Source: Modicisalibacter xianhensis
Lineage (GTDB): Bacteria; Pseudomonadota; Gammaproteobacteria; Pseudomonadales; Halomonadaceae
DNA length: 64,000 bases
Direction of reading: 5' to 3'
Assembly: GCF_900113605.1 (NCBI RefSeq)
Contig: NZ_FOPY01000005.1
Location: 1 to 64,000, forward strand
Shown: piece by piece, positions 56,199-64,000 of the stretch
How the letters are laid out: every line of letters starts with the position of its first letter
Numbering within the stretch: the stretch's first letter is position 1
Made by a program: the position numbers and the translations under genes
The notes under the pieces: generated by a model
What the model saw: the letters and a program-made list of their open reading frames with translations, nothing else
The model's database searches: none
What the model was told of the DNA's origin: nothing

Positions 56199-57272
56199 AT
56201 GAACCACGATTCCACCATGCAGGCTGCCGTGTGGTACCAGGCGCGCGACCTGCGCGTCGAGTCGATCGACGTACCCACCCTGCAGGACCCGCATCAGGTC
56301 AAGGTGAAGGTTGCCGCCTGCGGCATCTGCGGCAGCGACCTGCACGAATACAGCGCCGGGCCGATCTTCATTCCGGTGGACGAACCCCACCCGCTCAGCG
56401 GCCAGCGTGCGCCGATCGTCATGGGTCACGAGTTTGCCGGCGAAGTAGTCGAGGTCGGCGAGGCGGTCACCCGCATCAAGCCGGGCGACCGGGTCGCCAT
56501 CGAGCCGATTCTCTCGCCGAACCGCGACGGCAAGTACCTGATGGAGCGCTACAACCTGACACCGCTGCTGGGCTTTCATGGGCTGTCGGGCGGCGGTGGC
56601 GGTTTCTCGGAATACACAGTGGTCGGCGAGCACATGGTCCACCGGCTGCCCGATGCGTTGAGCTACGAGCAGGGCGCGCTGATCGAGCCTGCCGCCGTGG
56701 GCCTGCATGCCGTGCGCCAGAGTTCGCTGAAGGCAGGCGACAGCGCGGTGGTGTTCGGCGCCGGGCCCATCGGGCTGATGGTCATCGAAGCGCTCAAGGC
56801 CGCCGGGGCTGCGGCCATCTATGCCGTCGAGCCCTCTGAGGTAAGACGCCAGAAGGCTACCGACCTGGGGGCCAGGGCCCTCGACCCGCAGCAGGGCGAG
56901 GTGAGCGCGCAGATCCGCGACCTGACCCAGGGCGGTAACGATTTTGCCTTCGAAGTCACCGGCATTCCCGCCGTGCTGAGCCAGGCCATCAACAGCACCC
57001 ATGCCGGGGGCGAGACAGTGGTCGTCAGCATCTGGGAAACCGAGGCCGCCTTCCAGCCCAACGACCTGGTCATCAAGGAACGCACCATGAAGGGTATCAT
57101 CGCCTACCGGCACATCTACCCGGCGGTAATGGCACTGATGCAGCAGGGCTACTTCCGTGCCGAGGACCTGATAACCGGCCGCATCGCCCTGGGCGACATT
57201 GTCGAGCAAGGCTTCGAGACCCTGCTCAACGACAAGTCGCATGTAAAGATTATCGTGCAGCCCGGCACATGA
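56199..57272 (+). CDS. 2,3-butanediol dehydrogenase-type zinc alcohol dehydrogenase
   Basis: The 357-residue medium-chain dehydrogenase has zinc-binding CGICGSDLHEY and MGHEFAGEVVEVG, the Rossmann motif VVFGAGPIGLMVIEAL, and ends with NDKSHVKIIVQPGT. It is like (R,R)-butanediol dehydrogenase (BdhA) and related diol dehydrogenases. The structural-zinc cysteine cluster of many such enzymes is replaced by PILSPNRDGKYLMERYNL with none of the four cysteines, also seen in some BdhA relatives. It lies 59 bases after the monooxygenase gene and before a terminator, so both are one operon. Confidence 0.9.
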   Translation: MNHDSTMQAAVWYQARDLRVESIDVPTLQDPHQVKVKVAACGICGSDLHEYSAGPIFIPVDEPHPLSGQRAPIVMGHEFAGEVVEVGEAVTRIKPGDRVAIEPILSPNRDGKYLMERYNLTPLLGFHGLSGGGGGFSEYTVVGEHMVHRLPDALSYEQGALIEPAAVGLHAVRQSSLKAGDSAVVFGAGPIGLMVIEALKAAGAAAIYAVEPSEVRRQKATDLGARALDPQQGEVSAQIRDLTQGGNDFAFEVTGIPAVLSQAINSTHAGGETVVVSIWETEAAFQPNDLVIKERTMKGIIAYRHIYPAVMALMQQGYFRAEDLITGRIALGDIVEQGFETLLNDKSHVKIIVQPGT

Positions 57273-57302
57273 CGGCCCGAAGCCCCAGAAGGCCGTGAAA
57301 GC

Positions 57303-57333
57303 GCATCAGGCGGTGATTGCCACCGCCTGATGC
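57303..57333 (+). terminator. Terminator of the monooxygenase-dehydrogenase operon
   Basis: GCATCAGGCGGTG (57303-57315) and CACCGCCTGATGC (57321-57333) pair perfectly over 13 bp around ATTGC; TTGTTGG follows. Confidence 0.85.
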
Positions 57334-57380
57334 TTGTTGGGTACCCGCTCGTTCCGACCATTTTGCGCAGGTGAACGTAA

Positions 57381-57393
57381 CGGTCATTGACCG
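57381..57393. promoter_or_regulatory. Palindrome upstream of the DUF2231-dehydrogenase pair
   Basis: CGGTCATTGACCG is a perfect 6-bp dyad around one T, about 125 bp before the DUF2231 start. It could be an operator; no regulator gene is adjacent. Confidence 0.4.
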
Positions 57394-57516
57394 AATGCGC
57401 AGCCTTGCATGCAGTGACGCCAGCCATGAGTCAACTACACTCTGCCGAACATACATGGTTTCAGCGCCGGAGAAGGCCCTGACCTCTACCCGCTCGATCA
57501 GCACAAGGAGCTTGCC

Positions 57517-57945
57517 GTGACAGCCACTGCCGAACGAACGTACCGAAGCGGATTGAACCCGCTTCATGCCCTATTGCTTGGCGGTACCTTTTCACTCTTT
57601 CTGGGTGCCGCCTTGAGCGATTATGCCTACTCAACGACTTACTTCATCCAGTGGAGCGCCTTTGCGTCCTGGCTGATCGCCGGCGGCCTCGTGTTCAACG
57701 GGCTCGCGCTGCTGTGTTCCCTTATTGGCCTGTTCAAGGCCAGTGGCCATCGCGGACTCGCCTTCACTTACTTCGGCCTGCTGCTGGTCACCTGGATACT
57801 GGGCTTCTTCAATGCGCTGGTCCACGCCAGGGATGCCTGGGGCATGATGCCCACAGGCTTCGTGCTCTCGATCATCGTCGCCGTGCTGGCACTGGCAGCG
57901 GCCCTGCTCGGTTTCTCTCGTTTCGGCGCCGGAGGTCATTCATGA
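57517..57945 (+). CDS. DUF2231-type four-helix membrane protein
   Basis: The 142-residue protein has four membrane helices: LHALLLGGTFSLFLGAALSD, ASWLIAGGLVFNGLALLCSLIGL, FTYFGLLLVTWILGFFNAL and GFVLSIIVAVLALAAALLGFS. This matches the DUF2231 pattern often found beside sorbosone-type dehydrogenases. Its stop overlaps the next start as ATGA, so the two are translationally coupled. It may anchor or pass electrons from the dehydrogenase; this is inference from the pairing. Confidence 0.85.
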   Translation: MTATAERTYRSGLNPLHALLLGGTFSLFLGAALSDYAYSTTYFIQWSAFASWLIAGGLVFNGLALLCSLIGLFKASGHRGLAFTYFGLLLVTWILGFFNALVHARDAWGMMPTGFVLSIIVAVLALAAALLGFSRFGAGGHS

Positions 57946-59249
57946 GGTTTTCGCGCATCCGCCATGTTGCTCCGCTCTCAGTACTTCTATTTGCCGCCGG
58001 CGCCAATGCGGCGGAATCAGAAGCCGAATACGGCCCCAACCCGGACCTGCCGGAACCGCAGCGCGGACTGTTGCCCGACATGACGATTCCCGAACCGGCG
58101 CCCTGGGGCGACCAGAAACCGACCGTGCCCGACGGCTACACGATCACGGCCATCGCCACCGACCTCAAGGTGCCGCGCCAGACCCTGGTGCTGCCCAACG
58201 GCGATATCCTGGTGGCCGAAGGTAGCGGCGGCAACGCCCCGAAATCCAAGCCGAAGGATGTGATTGCCGGTTACATCAAGGCCCAGGGGACCACCTCCGT
58301 CAAAAGCGGCGACCGCTTGACGCTGCTGCGCGATAGCGACGGCGACGGTACCTACGAGGAGCAGACGGTCTTTGCCAAGGGCCTTAATGCCCCGTACGGC
58401 CTGGCCCTGATCGACGATGACCTCTACGTCGCCAATCAGGATTCGCTGGTGCGGTTCGACTATCAGGAAGGCCAGACCCAGGCCAACGGCGAGCCCGAGG
58501 TGGTGACGGAGTTACCATCGAGAATCAACCACCACTGGACCAAGGCGCTGACGGCGGGGCCGGATGGGCGCTTTCTCTACGTAGGTATTGGCTCCAACAG
58601 CAACATCACCGAGCGCGGCATGGCGGCGGAAGTCAATCGTGCCGAGATCTGGCAGATCGATGCGCAGACCGGCGCCCACCGGCCTTATGCCACCGGCCTG
58701 CGCAATCCCACTGCGCTGGACTTCCAGCCCGATACGGACCAGCTCTGGGCAGTGGTTAACGAGCGCGACGAGCTAGGCCCGAATCTGGTTCCCGATTACC
58801 TCACCTCCGTTCAGGAGGGGGGCTTTTACGGCTGGCCGTACAGCTACTGGGGCCAGCACGTCGACCCGCGCGTGCGGCCGCAGAAGCCCCAGAAGGTGGA
58901 AGAAGCGATCGCACCGGACTACAGCCTTGGCTCGCACCGGGCGCCACTCGGCCTCGACTTCTCGACGCCCCAAGTCGGCAGTGACTACGCCGAGGGGGTG
59001 TTCATCGGCGAGCACGGTAGCTGGAACCGCGCGAATCCCGTCGGCTACAAGGTGGTCTTCGTACCCTTCGAGAACGGCCGCCCCGCCGGCGACCCCATCG
59101 ATTTCGTCACGGGGTTTCTCACCAGCGACGAGAAGACCCGCGGCCGGCCGGTCGGCGTGACCGTTGCCCCGGACGGCGCCGTCATCATCGCCGATGATCT
59201 TTCCAACGTGGTCTGGCGGGTGGCGCCGGAAAGCAACCAGCAGAACTGA
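57942..59249 (+). CDS. PQQ-type sugar/sorbosone dehydrogenase, periplasmic
   Basis: The 435-residue precursor has a signal peptide (MRFSRIRHVAPLSVLLFAAG then ANAAES) and the beta-propeller of the sorbosone/glucose dehydrogenase family. Seen: TLVLPNGDILVAEGSGGN, NHHWTKALTAGPDGRFLYVG, VNERDELGPNLVPDYLTSV, GEHGSWNRANPVGYKVVFVPF and VIIADDLSNVVWRV. It is a paralogue of the lipoprotein at 41896-43191, but soluble and with a longer N-terminal part. The ATGA overlap couples it to DUF2231. PQQ use is known of the family, not visible here. Confidence 0.9.
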   Translation: MRFSRIRHVAPLSVLLFAAGANAAESEAEYGPNPDLPEPQRGLLPDMTIPEPAPWGDQKPTVPDGYTITAIATDLKVPRQTLVLPNGDILVAEGSGGNAPKSKPKDVIAGYIKAQGTTSVKSGDRLTLLRDSDGDGTYEEQTVFAKGLNAPYGLALIDDDLYVANQDSLVRFDYQEGQTQANGEPEVVTELPSRINHHWTKALTAGPDGRFLYVGIGSNSNITERGMAAEVNRAEIWQIDAQTGAHRPYATGLRNPTALDFQPDTDQLWAVVNERDELGPNLVPDYLTSVQEGGFYGWPYSYWGQHVDPRVRPQKPQKVEEAIAPDYSLGSHRAPLGLDFSTPQVGSDYAEGVFIGEHGSWNRANPVGYKVVFVPFENGRPAGDPIDFVTGFLTSDEKTRGRPVGVTVAPDGAVIIADDLSNVVWRVAPESNQQN

Positions 59250-59311
59250 TATCTGCCTAGCGGCGGAGGGATGTCGCTGCCAACGCCGCGTTATCGGGCA
59301 GCCATGCAACG

Positions 59312-59345
59312 AAAAGGGACGCTCATCGCGATGAGCGTCCCTTTT
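59312..59345. terminator. Bidirectional terminator between convergent genes
   Basis: Arms 59312-59326 and 59331-59345 pair perfectly over 15 bp with a CGCG loop; AAAA and TTTTT flank the stem, a symmetric intrinsic terminator. Confidence 0.92.
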
Positions 59346-59361
59346 TCGACGGGTTATCGTC

Positions 59362-61167
59362 CTAGGACCTGCCCTCTCCCGAGGCATCCCCCTCGGAGCT
59401 GCCTTCCTGCCTGGTAGTGTCCTGCGCCTCGCTGTCGTTCTCCGAGGAAGACATGCGAGTCGCCGCACTCTCGCCACGAGCAACGTCCTGATGACTGATG
59501 ACCACGACCTCACGCGGCCACCACTCGGGGTAGTTGTCGCGGATAAATGCCATGAGCCTCTCCCGCACGTTCATTTCCGCCGACCAGCCGGACATGGGGT
59601 CGGTGGTCATCATGTAGCAGTTGATACTCAGGGCCGTGCCGGTCTGCCCCGTCACCTGACACAACAGCTTATGGTGCTCGATGACACTGTCTTCTTCCTT
59701 GGCGTACTCCATGAACTTCTCACGGATGACCTGGACATCGGCACTCAAGTGAACGGTCATCTCCAGCGTCCGGTATTCCTTGGCACTCTTGACCGAGAAG
59801 TTCTCGAAGGGCTTGGAGACGAAATAGGTCACCGGCACGATCAGGCGCCGCTCGTTCCATACGCGCAAGCGAATGAACGTGTAGAAGATGCCTTCCACGT
59901 AGCACCATTGGCCTTCGAACATCACCAGGTCGCCGATCCGGATGGGCTTGGCCAGCGACACCTGAAACGACGAGATGATGTTCCCGAGCACGGCCTGGCC
60001 CGCGATACCGATCAGCACCGTCAACACACTGGCCGAGGCCAGCAGCGAAAGCCCCAGCGACTCGAAGATCTGGATCTGCCCCAATATGTAGATCGAGACA
60101 GCGGTGACCATGATCAGAATGATGACCCGACGCAACGCGTAAAGGGTCGTCAGCAACTTGCGCTCGTCGCGGGGCTTGGTGTCGTCGATCTCCCCCACGA
60201 GACGCCGCGTCATGCGCAGCATGATGGTATCGACGAGACGCAGTGCAACCGCCCCGGCTCCCCAGGCCAGAATGGCGATCAGAAAGACGCGAAACGTCGT
60301 GGTTATCACGGCCGAGAAAGACACCACGTAATCCAGCAGCGCCTGTGTCACCAGCGACATGACGATGAGTGCCATGGGCCCCTGAATACGGCCGACGAAG
60401 ATGCTCTGTGCCCCGTAGGGCAACCAATTTGATATCACTCCGACCAGGCTGTAGATCCCCCAGCCCAGCAGGCCCACCGCCAGCAGCACGACCGGAATGG
60501 CGATCCACTCCCATATCCTGAGCGGTCCGAATGAGGCCTTGAAGCGATCGGGAATATAATCCTCCAGCATGGAAGGACCATACTCTTCGTACAGCACCGG
60601 AATCGATGGCACGATGTCCGGCATGACCAGCCAGACCGGCTCTTCATCATCCACCTTGTACCGGCCCAGGCGCACATCGTAGGTCTCGCCCTTGGCAGTG
60701 AGCGAGGCGAGCTGGATATTGCGGCGCGGCTTGCCCATCAGGGGGTTCTGGCTCGACGGGGTCATGATGGCGGCATCCTGGCGTCCCGAGAGGCTGGACA
60801 CGTTCAGCCACTCGCCTCGCTGGAGCACTTCGGCAAGCTTGCGGGCCAGTTCAGGCCCCCTCTCTTTCTGCTCCGCTGGAGGAAGTTCGGAAAGATTGAT
60901 CACATGCGCCGCCGCCGCATACTCTCCATCTTCGGTCAGCTTCAGAAAACTGCGGATCGCCTCGCGTGGCGTTCCCCGCTCCAGTCCCTTGGGCACCTCG
61001 CCGAGCCCGACGTTGATCGAATCGACGGAGAACCATTGTTGCGTTTCGCTATCGCTTCCCTGCGCCTGCGCCTGCGTGCCGCCCTGCGATTGCGCCACAC
61101 AGACGCTGGAAACGGTGAGTGTGACTGCGGTTACCAGCCACAGCAGCCATGAGGCAGTTGTCTTCAT
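59362..61167 (-). CDS. MscS-family mechanosensitive channel with periplasmic N-domain
   Basis: The 601-residue protein has a signal peptide (MKTTASWLLWLVTAVTLTVS, SVCVAQS). A periplasmic region of about 180 residues follows, then about five membrane helices and the MscS pore/beta domain (LLASASVLTVLIGIAGQAVL, GNIISSFQVSLAKPIRIGD, KPFENFSVKSAKEYRTLEM). A charged C-terminal tail is rich in E and S. Such channels release solutes on hypo-osmotic shock, a sensible function for a halophile. The start at 61167 has AGGAAGA upstream. Confidence 0.92.
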   Translation of the reverse strand: MKTTASWLLWLVTAVTLTVSSVCVAQSQGGTQAQAQGSDSETQQWFSVDSINVGLGEVPKGLERGTPREAIRSFLKLTEDGEYAAAAHVINLSELPPAEQKERGPELARKLAEVLQRGEWLNVSSLSGRQDAAIMTPSSQNPLMGKPRRNIQLASLTAKGETYDVRLGRYKVDDEEPVWLVMPDIVPSIPVLYEEYGPSMLEDYIPDRFKASFGPLRIWEWIAIPVVLLAVGLLGWGIYSLVGVISNWLPYGAQSIFVGRIQGPMALIVMSLVTQALLDYVVSFSAVITTTFRVFLIAILAWGAGAVALRLVDTIMLRMTRRLVGEIDDTKPRDERKLLTTLYALRRVIILIMVTAVSIYILGQIQIFESLGLSLLASASVLTVLIGIAGQAVLGNIISSFQVSLAKPIRIGDLVMFEGQWCYVEGIFYTFIRLRVWNERRLIVPVTYFVSKPFENFSVKSAKEYRTLEMTVHLSADVQVIREKFMEYAKEEDSVIEHHKLLCQVTGQTGTALSINCYMMTTDPMSGWSAEMNVRERLMAFIRDNYPEWWPREVVVISHQDVARGESAATRMSSSENDSEAQDTTRQEGSSEGDASGEGRS

Positions 61168-61346
61168 ACGCGTCTTCCTAGGGCCATCCATGTTCGCCAC
61201 CTGCCGGATCCTCCCGATCCGGACCGGACCTGTACCAGACAGGTTACCCGGGTTAGTGGTTGGTCGCAGTACACCTTACTAAGCACGGTCCCGTCCAGTA
61301 TTCGACCGCCGCATGCATGAGCCACCTCATCTTGTATAAATTAAAA

Positions 61347-61373
61347 GGGCCGATGCCTACGTGGCACCGGCCC
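61347..61373 (-). terminator. Terminator of the SnoaL-like gene
   Basis: GGGCCGATGCC (61347-61357) pairs with GGCACCGGCCC (61363-61373) with one mismatch. On the minus strand it is followed by TTTTAATTTA, as expected for an intrinsic terminator 26 bases after the stop. Confidence 0.8.
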
Positions 61374-61399
61374 ATTCCCGAACGCGGAGGTACCAAGCG

Positions 61400-61798
61400 T
61401 TACTCCCAGAACTCGTCCAGCGGATACAGATCGAAGATAAACTCCTTACCCCTGACGATCTTGCCATCCTGGAACTCGAAGGCAATGCAGCCATCGACTT
61501 CCAAATGCTTGCCTTTCCGCTCCGCAGTGGCGTGATGGACACTGATGACCTGGCCTTCCGCATCCGTCAGCACGCGCTTCAACGTGACCTTGAAGGTACC
61601 GCCCGTCTCGCTCTTGTAGCTGCCGAACAGTTGAAAGACTGCCTCGCGGCCCAGTCGATCGCCGGCAAAGGGCCCTCGCCCCGGTGTATGCCAGGACACG
61701 TTCTTGTCGAAAAGCTCGGTGAGCGTGTCCAGGTCATCGGCATTGAATGCCTGATAACCGCGCCGTACGGCGTCTGCGTTCAGTTCTGCCTGGTTCAT
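61400..61798 (-). CDS. SnoaL/NTF2-like protein (nuclear transport factor 2 family)
   Basis: The 132-residue protein begins MNQAELNADAVRRGYQAFNADDLDTLTELFDKNVSWHTPG and has GREAVFQLFGSYKSETGGTFKVTLKRVL, HHATAERKGKHLEVDGCIAFEF and the terminal FDLYPLDEFWE. This is the SnoaL-like fold of small isomerases or hydrolases and of ketosteroid isomerase relatives. The WHTPGRGPFAG segment is typical of one abundant subgroup. Substrate unknown. Confidence 0.88.
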   Translation of the reverse strand: MNQAELNADAVRRGYQAFNADDLDTLTELFDKNVSWHTPGRGPFAGDRLGREAVFQLFGSYKSETGGTFKVTLKRVLTDAEGQVISVHHATAERKGKHLEVDGCIAFEFQDGKIVRGKEFIFDLYPLDEFWE

Positions 61799-62112
61799 GA
61801 TAGCGTGCCTTTAGGATGGCCATTGAGCAGTCTGCAAGGGCGTACCCTGATTTTTTTGCCTGCCTTTAGTGTCAATAGCAGTTGGATTTGACCCAGGCAA
61901 GTTGCCAGGCAGCCTCAACCAATCCGTATTGATAGCGCAAATTAAAAATTAGAAAAACACCATGTTTCATGGCGACTTCAGGAGTTCTCGACACCCCCAG
62001 AATAACAACCAACCTGCACCAAACGACCTACCCTTAACTCGTTGAGGCATCCATCTTGCGAGCAATCTTTTCACAACAATGGCCTTTAAATACGCCTCAA
62101 GGAGCCGACGTC
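61799..62112. other. AT-rich intergenic region
   Basis: These 314 bases are clearly lower in GC than the flanking genes, including a long A/T-rich stretch near 61935-61965. They hold the promoters of the divergent SnoaL-like and HExxH-protein genes. No consensus element could be assigned with confidence. Confidence 0.5.
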
Positions 62113-62625
62113 ATGCGATATAAGCTGCGAATTTCATTGTTTTTTATCATCTTCATGGCAGTCGGCTTAACTCAGGCTGATGATGACCGGTCAGAGCGGG
62201 TAATGGCTCTTTCCTCAAACATGATATTGTGGGTGGTATCGCATACTGAGTACGCCGCGCCTGATCCCCCCTCCGTTGAATTCATTGACCAAATGGCGCT
62301 CAGGCAACGCTGCTATCCTGGCCTGGATCTGACCCATGTACCGCAGTTATGGGGTATTTACGACCCCGTAACTGCAACAATTTACCTGGATGATGATTGT
62401 CGTCTCGATGACCAGGTCTCAGCCAGTTACCTGCTCCATGAGATCGTTCATCATGTCCAGGTCGCCAACGATGCCCACCTCCATGTGAAATGCCGGGGCA
62501 GGCTGGAAGGTGAAGCAGTTACGCTTCAGGCGCAGTGGTTGAAAGAGAAAGGGGTGGAAAATCCGCTGGAGGTGCTTGGCATTGACGAGCGAACCTTGGA
62601 GATCATCAGCTCATGCCTGCATTAA
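62113..62625 (+). CDS. Secreted putative metallopeptidase-like protein (HEIVHH)
   Basis: The 170-residue precursor has a signal peptide (MRYKLRISLFFIIFMAVGLT, then QADD). A mature domain follows with FIDQMALRQRCYPGLDL, YDPVTATIYLDDDCRLDD and the zinc-peptidase-like SYLLHEIVHHVQVANDAH, then CRGRLEGEAVTLQAQWL, where Glu could be a third metal ligand. It resembles the DUF6647-type family as I remember it. Four cysteines may form disulfides. The start has AAGGAG upstream. Its AT-richer composition differs from its neighbours and may mark transfer. Confidence 0.75.
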   Translation: MRYKLRISLFFIIFMAVGLTQADDDRSERVMALSSNMILWVVSHTEYAAPDPPSVEFIDQMALRQRCYPGLDLTHVPQLWGIYDPVTATIYLDDDCRLDDQVSASYLLHEIVHHVQVANDAHLHVKCRGRLEGEAVTLQAQWLKEKGVENPLEVLGIDERTLEIISSCLH

Positions 62626-62726
62626 CCCTCTGTTTGGATAACACCGCAACGCACAAGATTCCTTCGAACTGAGAGCCCACCCGCCCCTTGGCTCGTGGAA
62701 AATACAGGTCGGGTACCGTATGCCCT

Positions 62727-63590
62727 TTACTCCTTGACGTCCATGTAGCGCCGCGCCCACTCGCGATTTTCATCCAGCGTCGAGTAGCGGGTGGAAAGCT
62801 CCGAGGCGTTGAGATTGCCTTCGGCGATACCGCGCTGTTCGCGCAGGCAATCGTAGGTCGCCTTGATGGCGGCAAAGTAGGCCGCATGGCCGTTGACCAC
62901 CACGCGCACCCCGGCCCGCGCCAGCCGCTCGCGGTCACGCAGTTCGGGATTGTCGTAGGTGACCAGCATCAGCGGCACGCTCAAGTGCTCGGCAATGCTT
63001 TCCAGATGCTCGAAATCATCAATGCCAACCATGCAGATACCATCGGCGCCGGCCCGTTCATAGGCCTTGGCACGCGCGATGGCATCCGCCGTGCTCAACA
63101 CGCCGGCATTGGTACGGGCAAAGATCGCCATGTCGGGGTCGATGCGCGCCTCCAGCGCCGCCTCGATCTTGCCGACGCCTTCTTCCAGCGGCACCAGGTC
63201 GGTGGACTTGCGCCCGTACTTGGCGGGCAGCAAGGTGTCCTCGATGGTCAGTGCCGCCACACCGGCGCGCTCCAGCTCGACGATGGTGCGCATCACGTTG
63301 AGCGCATTGCCATAACCATGGTCGGCGTCGGCGATGATCGGTAACCGCGCCACGCGACCGATGCGGGTGGCCTGCTCGACGAACTCGCTCAATGTGATCA
63401 GGGCAAAATCGGGGGCGGCCAGCACCTGCAACGAGGCCACCGAGCCGCCCAGGATGCCCACCTCGAAGCCCAGATCAGCGGCAATGCGTGCCGACATGGG
63501 GTCGAAGGTCGATGCGGTGAAAAAGCACTCGTCGCGTTCGAGCAGTTCGCGAAACTGAAGACGCAGGTCGTGCTGTGAGGGGGTCGCCAT
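62727..63590 (-). CDS. Isocitrate lyase/PEP mutase family enzyme, probable oxaloacetate decarboxylase
   Basis: The 287-residue TIM-barrel enzyme has [23 protein letters not shown], the metal-binding [33 protein letters not shown] and IFARTNAG. It is closest to the Pseudomonas PA4872-type oxaloacetate decarboxylase branch, which lacks the KKCGH motif of isocitrate lyase, and that motif is absent here. It would decarboxylate oxaloacetate or a 3-methyl analogue. It is a single gene with no operon partner in the window. Confidence 0.87.
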   Translation of the reverse strand: MATPSQHDLRLQFRELLERDECFFTASTFDPMSARIAADLGFEVGILGGSVASLQVLAAPDFALITLSEFVEQATRIGRVARLPIIADADHGYGNALNVMRTIVELERAGVAALTIEDTLLPAKYGRKSTDLVPLEEGVGKIEAALEARIDPDMAIFARTNAGVLSTADAIARAKAYERAGADGICMVGIDDFEHLESIAEHLSVPLMLVTYDNPELRDRERLARAGVRVVVNGHAAYFAAIKATYDCLREQRGIAEGNLNASELSTRYSTLDENREWARRYMDVKE

Positions 63591-63828
63591 GACAACTCCG
63601 AATCGCCCGGGCCGCAGCTTGCGGCCCCGCTGAATTAAGATGATGATTCTTCACTTTATACGTTCGTCGTGGACGGCACCAACCTCATCTGATACGACGG
63701 GTTCGGGGTCGGAGCGTCGTCCTGTGACAAACTGAACGTTCAAAAGACTGGATGAATGCCAAGCGGAACAAAGGCCCTGAACGCGACGCATCGGTCTGGG
63801 GTTATCACCTATCTGGACGGGACAGAGA

Positions 63829-64000
63829 ATGACGGTTACCAAACAGGACGAACTCGACGGACTCAAAGAGATCGGTCGCATTGTCGCCAATACCCTGCAC
63901 GCCATGGCGAAATCGATGGAACCTGGCATGACGACACGAGAGCTGGATGACATCGGTAAAGCGCTGCTGGAACGTGAAGGCGCAGTGTCTGCGCCGCAGT
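63829..64000 (+). CDS. map: Methionine aminopeptidase type I, C-terminus beyond window
   Basis: The 57 visible codons start MTVTKQDELDGLKEIGRIVA and continue with MAKSMEPGMTTRELDDIGKALL and EREGAVSAPQ, matching the N-terminal region of type I methionine aminopeptidase. The metal-binding residues lie beyond 64000. It may be a second map copy, as no rpsB or rpsC-type neighbour is visible. The start at 63829 has GGGACAGAGA upstream. Confidence 0.85.
   Translation, partial: MTVTKQDELDGLKEIGRIVANTLHAMAKSMEPGMTTRELDDIGKALLEREGAVSAPQ

Overview
The window looks like a chromosomal segment of a moderately halophilic, GC-rich gammaproteobacterium, most likely Halomonas or a close relative. I infer this from the GC-rich, gammaproteobacterial-looking proteins, the BCCT betaine transporter, and a large glycine betaine catabolic cluster arranged much as in Pseudomonas. 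No rRNA, tRNA, CRISPR array, phage or insertion sequence was seen.

Positions 1-26,566 form a betaine-to-C1 metabolism region. It holds glyA (cut by the left edge), a GlxA/AraC-type regulator, glutathione-independent formaldehyde dehydrogenase (fdhA), the NAD-linked molybdenum formate dehydrogenase operon (fdsGBAD), glycine betaine monooxygenase (gbcA and gbcB, divergent), a BCCT transporter, an SSS symporter and an EamA exporter. These are followed by the dimethylglycine demethylase operon (dipeptidase, DUF5943 protein, dgcA, dgcB, etfA, etfB) and its activator gbdR. The expected flow is betaine to dimethylglycine to sarcosine to glycine. Each demethylation releases formaldehyde, which FdhA and Fds oxidise to CO2 and NADH, while GlyA turns glycine into serine. 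Sarcosine oxidase is absent and probably lies just left of position 1.

Positions 26,800-29,540 hold a minus-strand phospholipid operon like the ynbA/ynbB pair of E. coli, with a PlsC acyltransferase and a small membrane protein. Its CDP-alcohol transferase is frameshifted. Positions 29,700-45,100 are a mixed housekeeping and stress region: a MerR regulator with two TipAS-like domains behind a textbook MerR promoter, alpha-carbonic anhydrase, a quinone-oxidoreductase-like enzyme, a YyaL-type thioredoxin-domain protein with an added DsbD-like tail, a RIO kinase with DbpA helicase, a YebC-family protein, a K+-channel-like protein, a fasciclin protein, a PQQ-type sugar dehydrogenase lipoprotein, a DUF892 protein and an MBL-fold hydrolase.

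Positions 45,300-51,900 hold small orphan genes and a detoxification-like run (FMN reductase, YghU glutathione transferase, NUDIX, cupin, YghX-like hydrolase, SDR, GNAT), plus an orphan gene behind a probable Fur box. Positions 52,020-57,272 form a compact sigma-54 module: an AcoR-like activator diverges from a flavin monooxygenase and a butanediol-dehydrogenase-type enzyme, with two upstream dyads and a -24/-12 promoter. The right end has DUF2231 plus a second PQQ-type dehydrogenase, an MscS-family channel, a SnoaL-like protein, an AT-richer islet encoding a secreted HExxH protein, a PEP-mutase/isocitrate-lyase family enzyme, and the start of a methionine aminopeptidase. Many convergent gene pairs are separated by near-perfect hairpin terminators.
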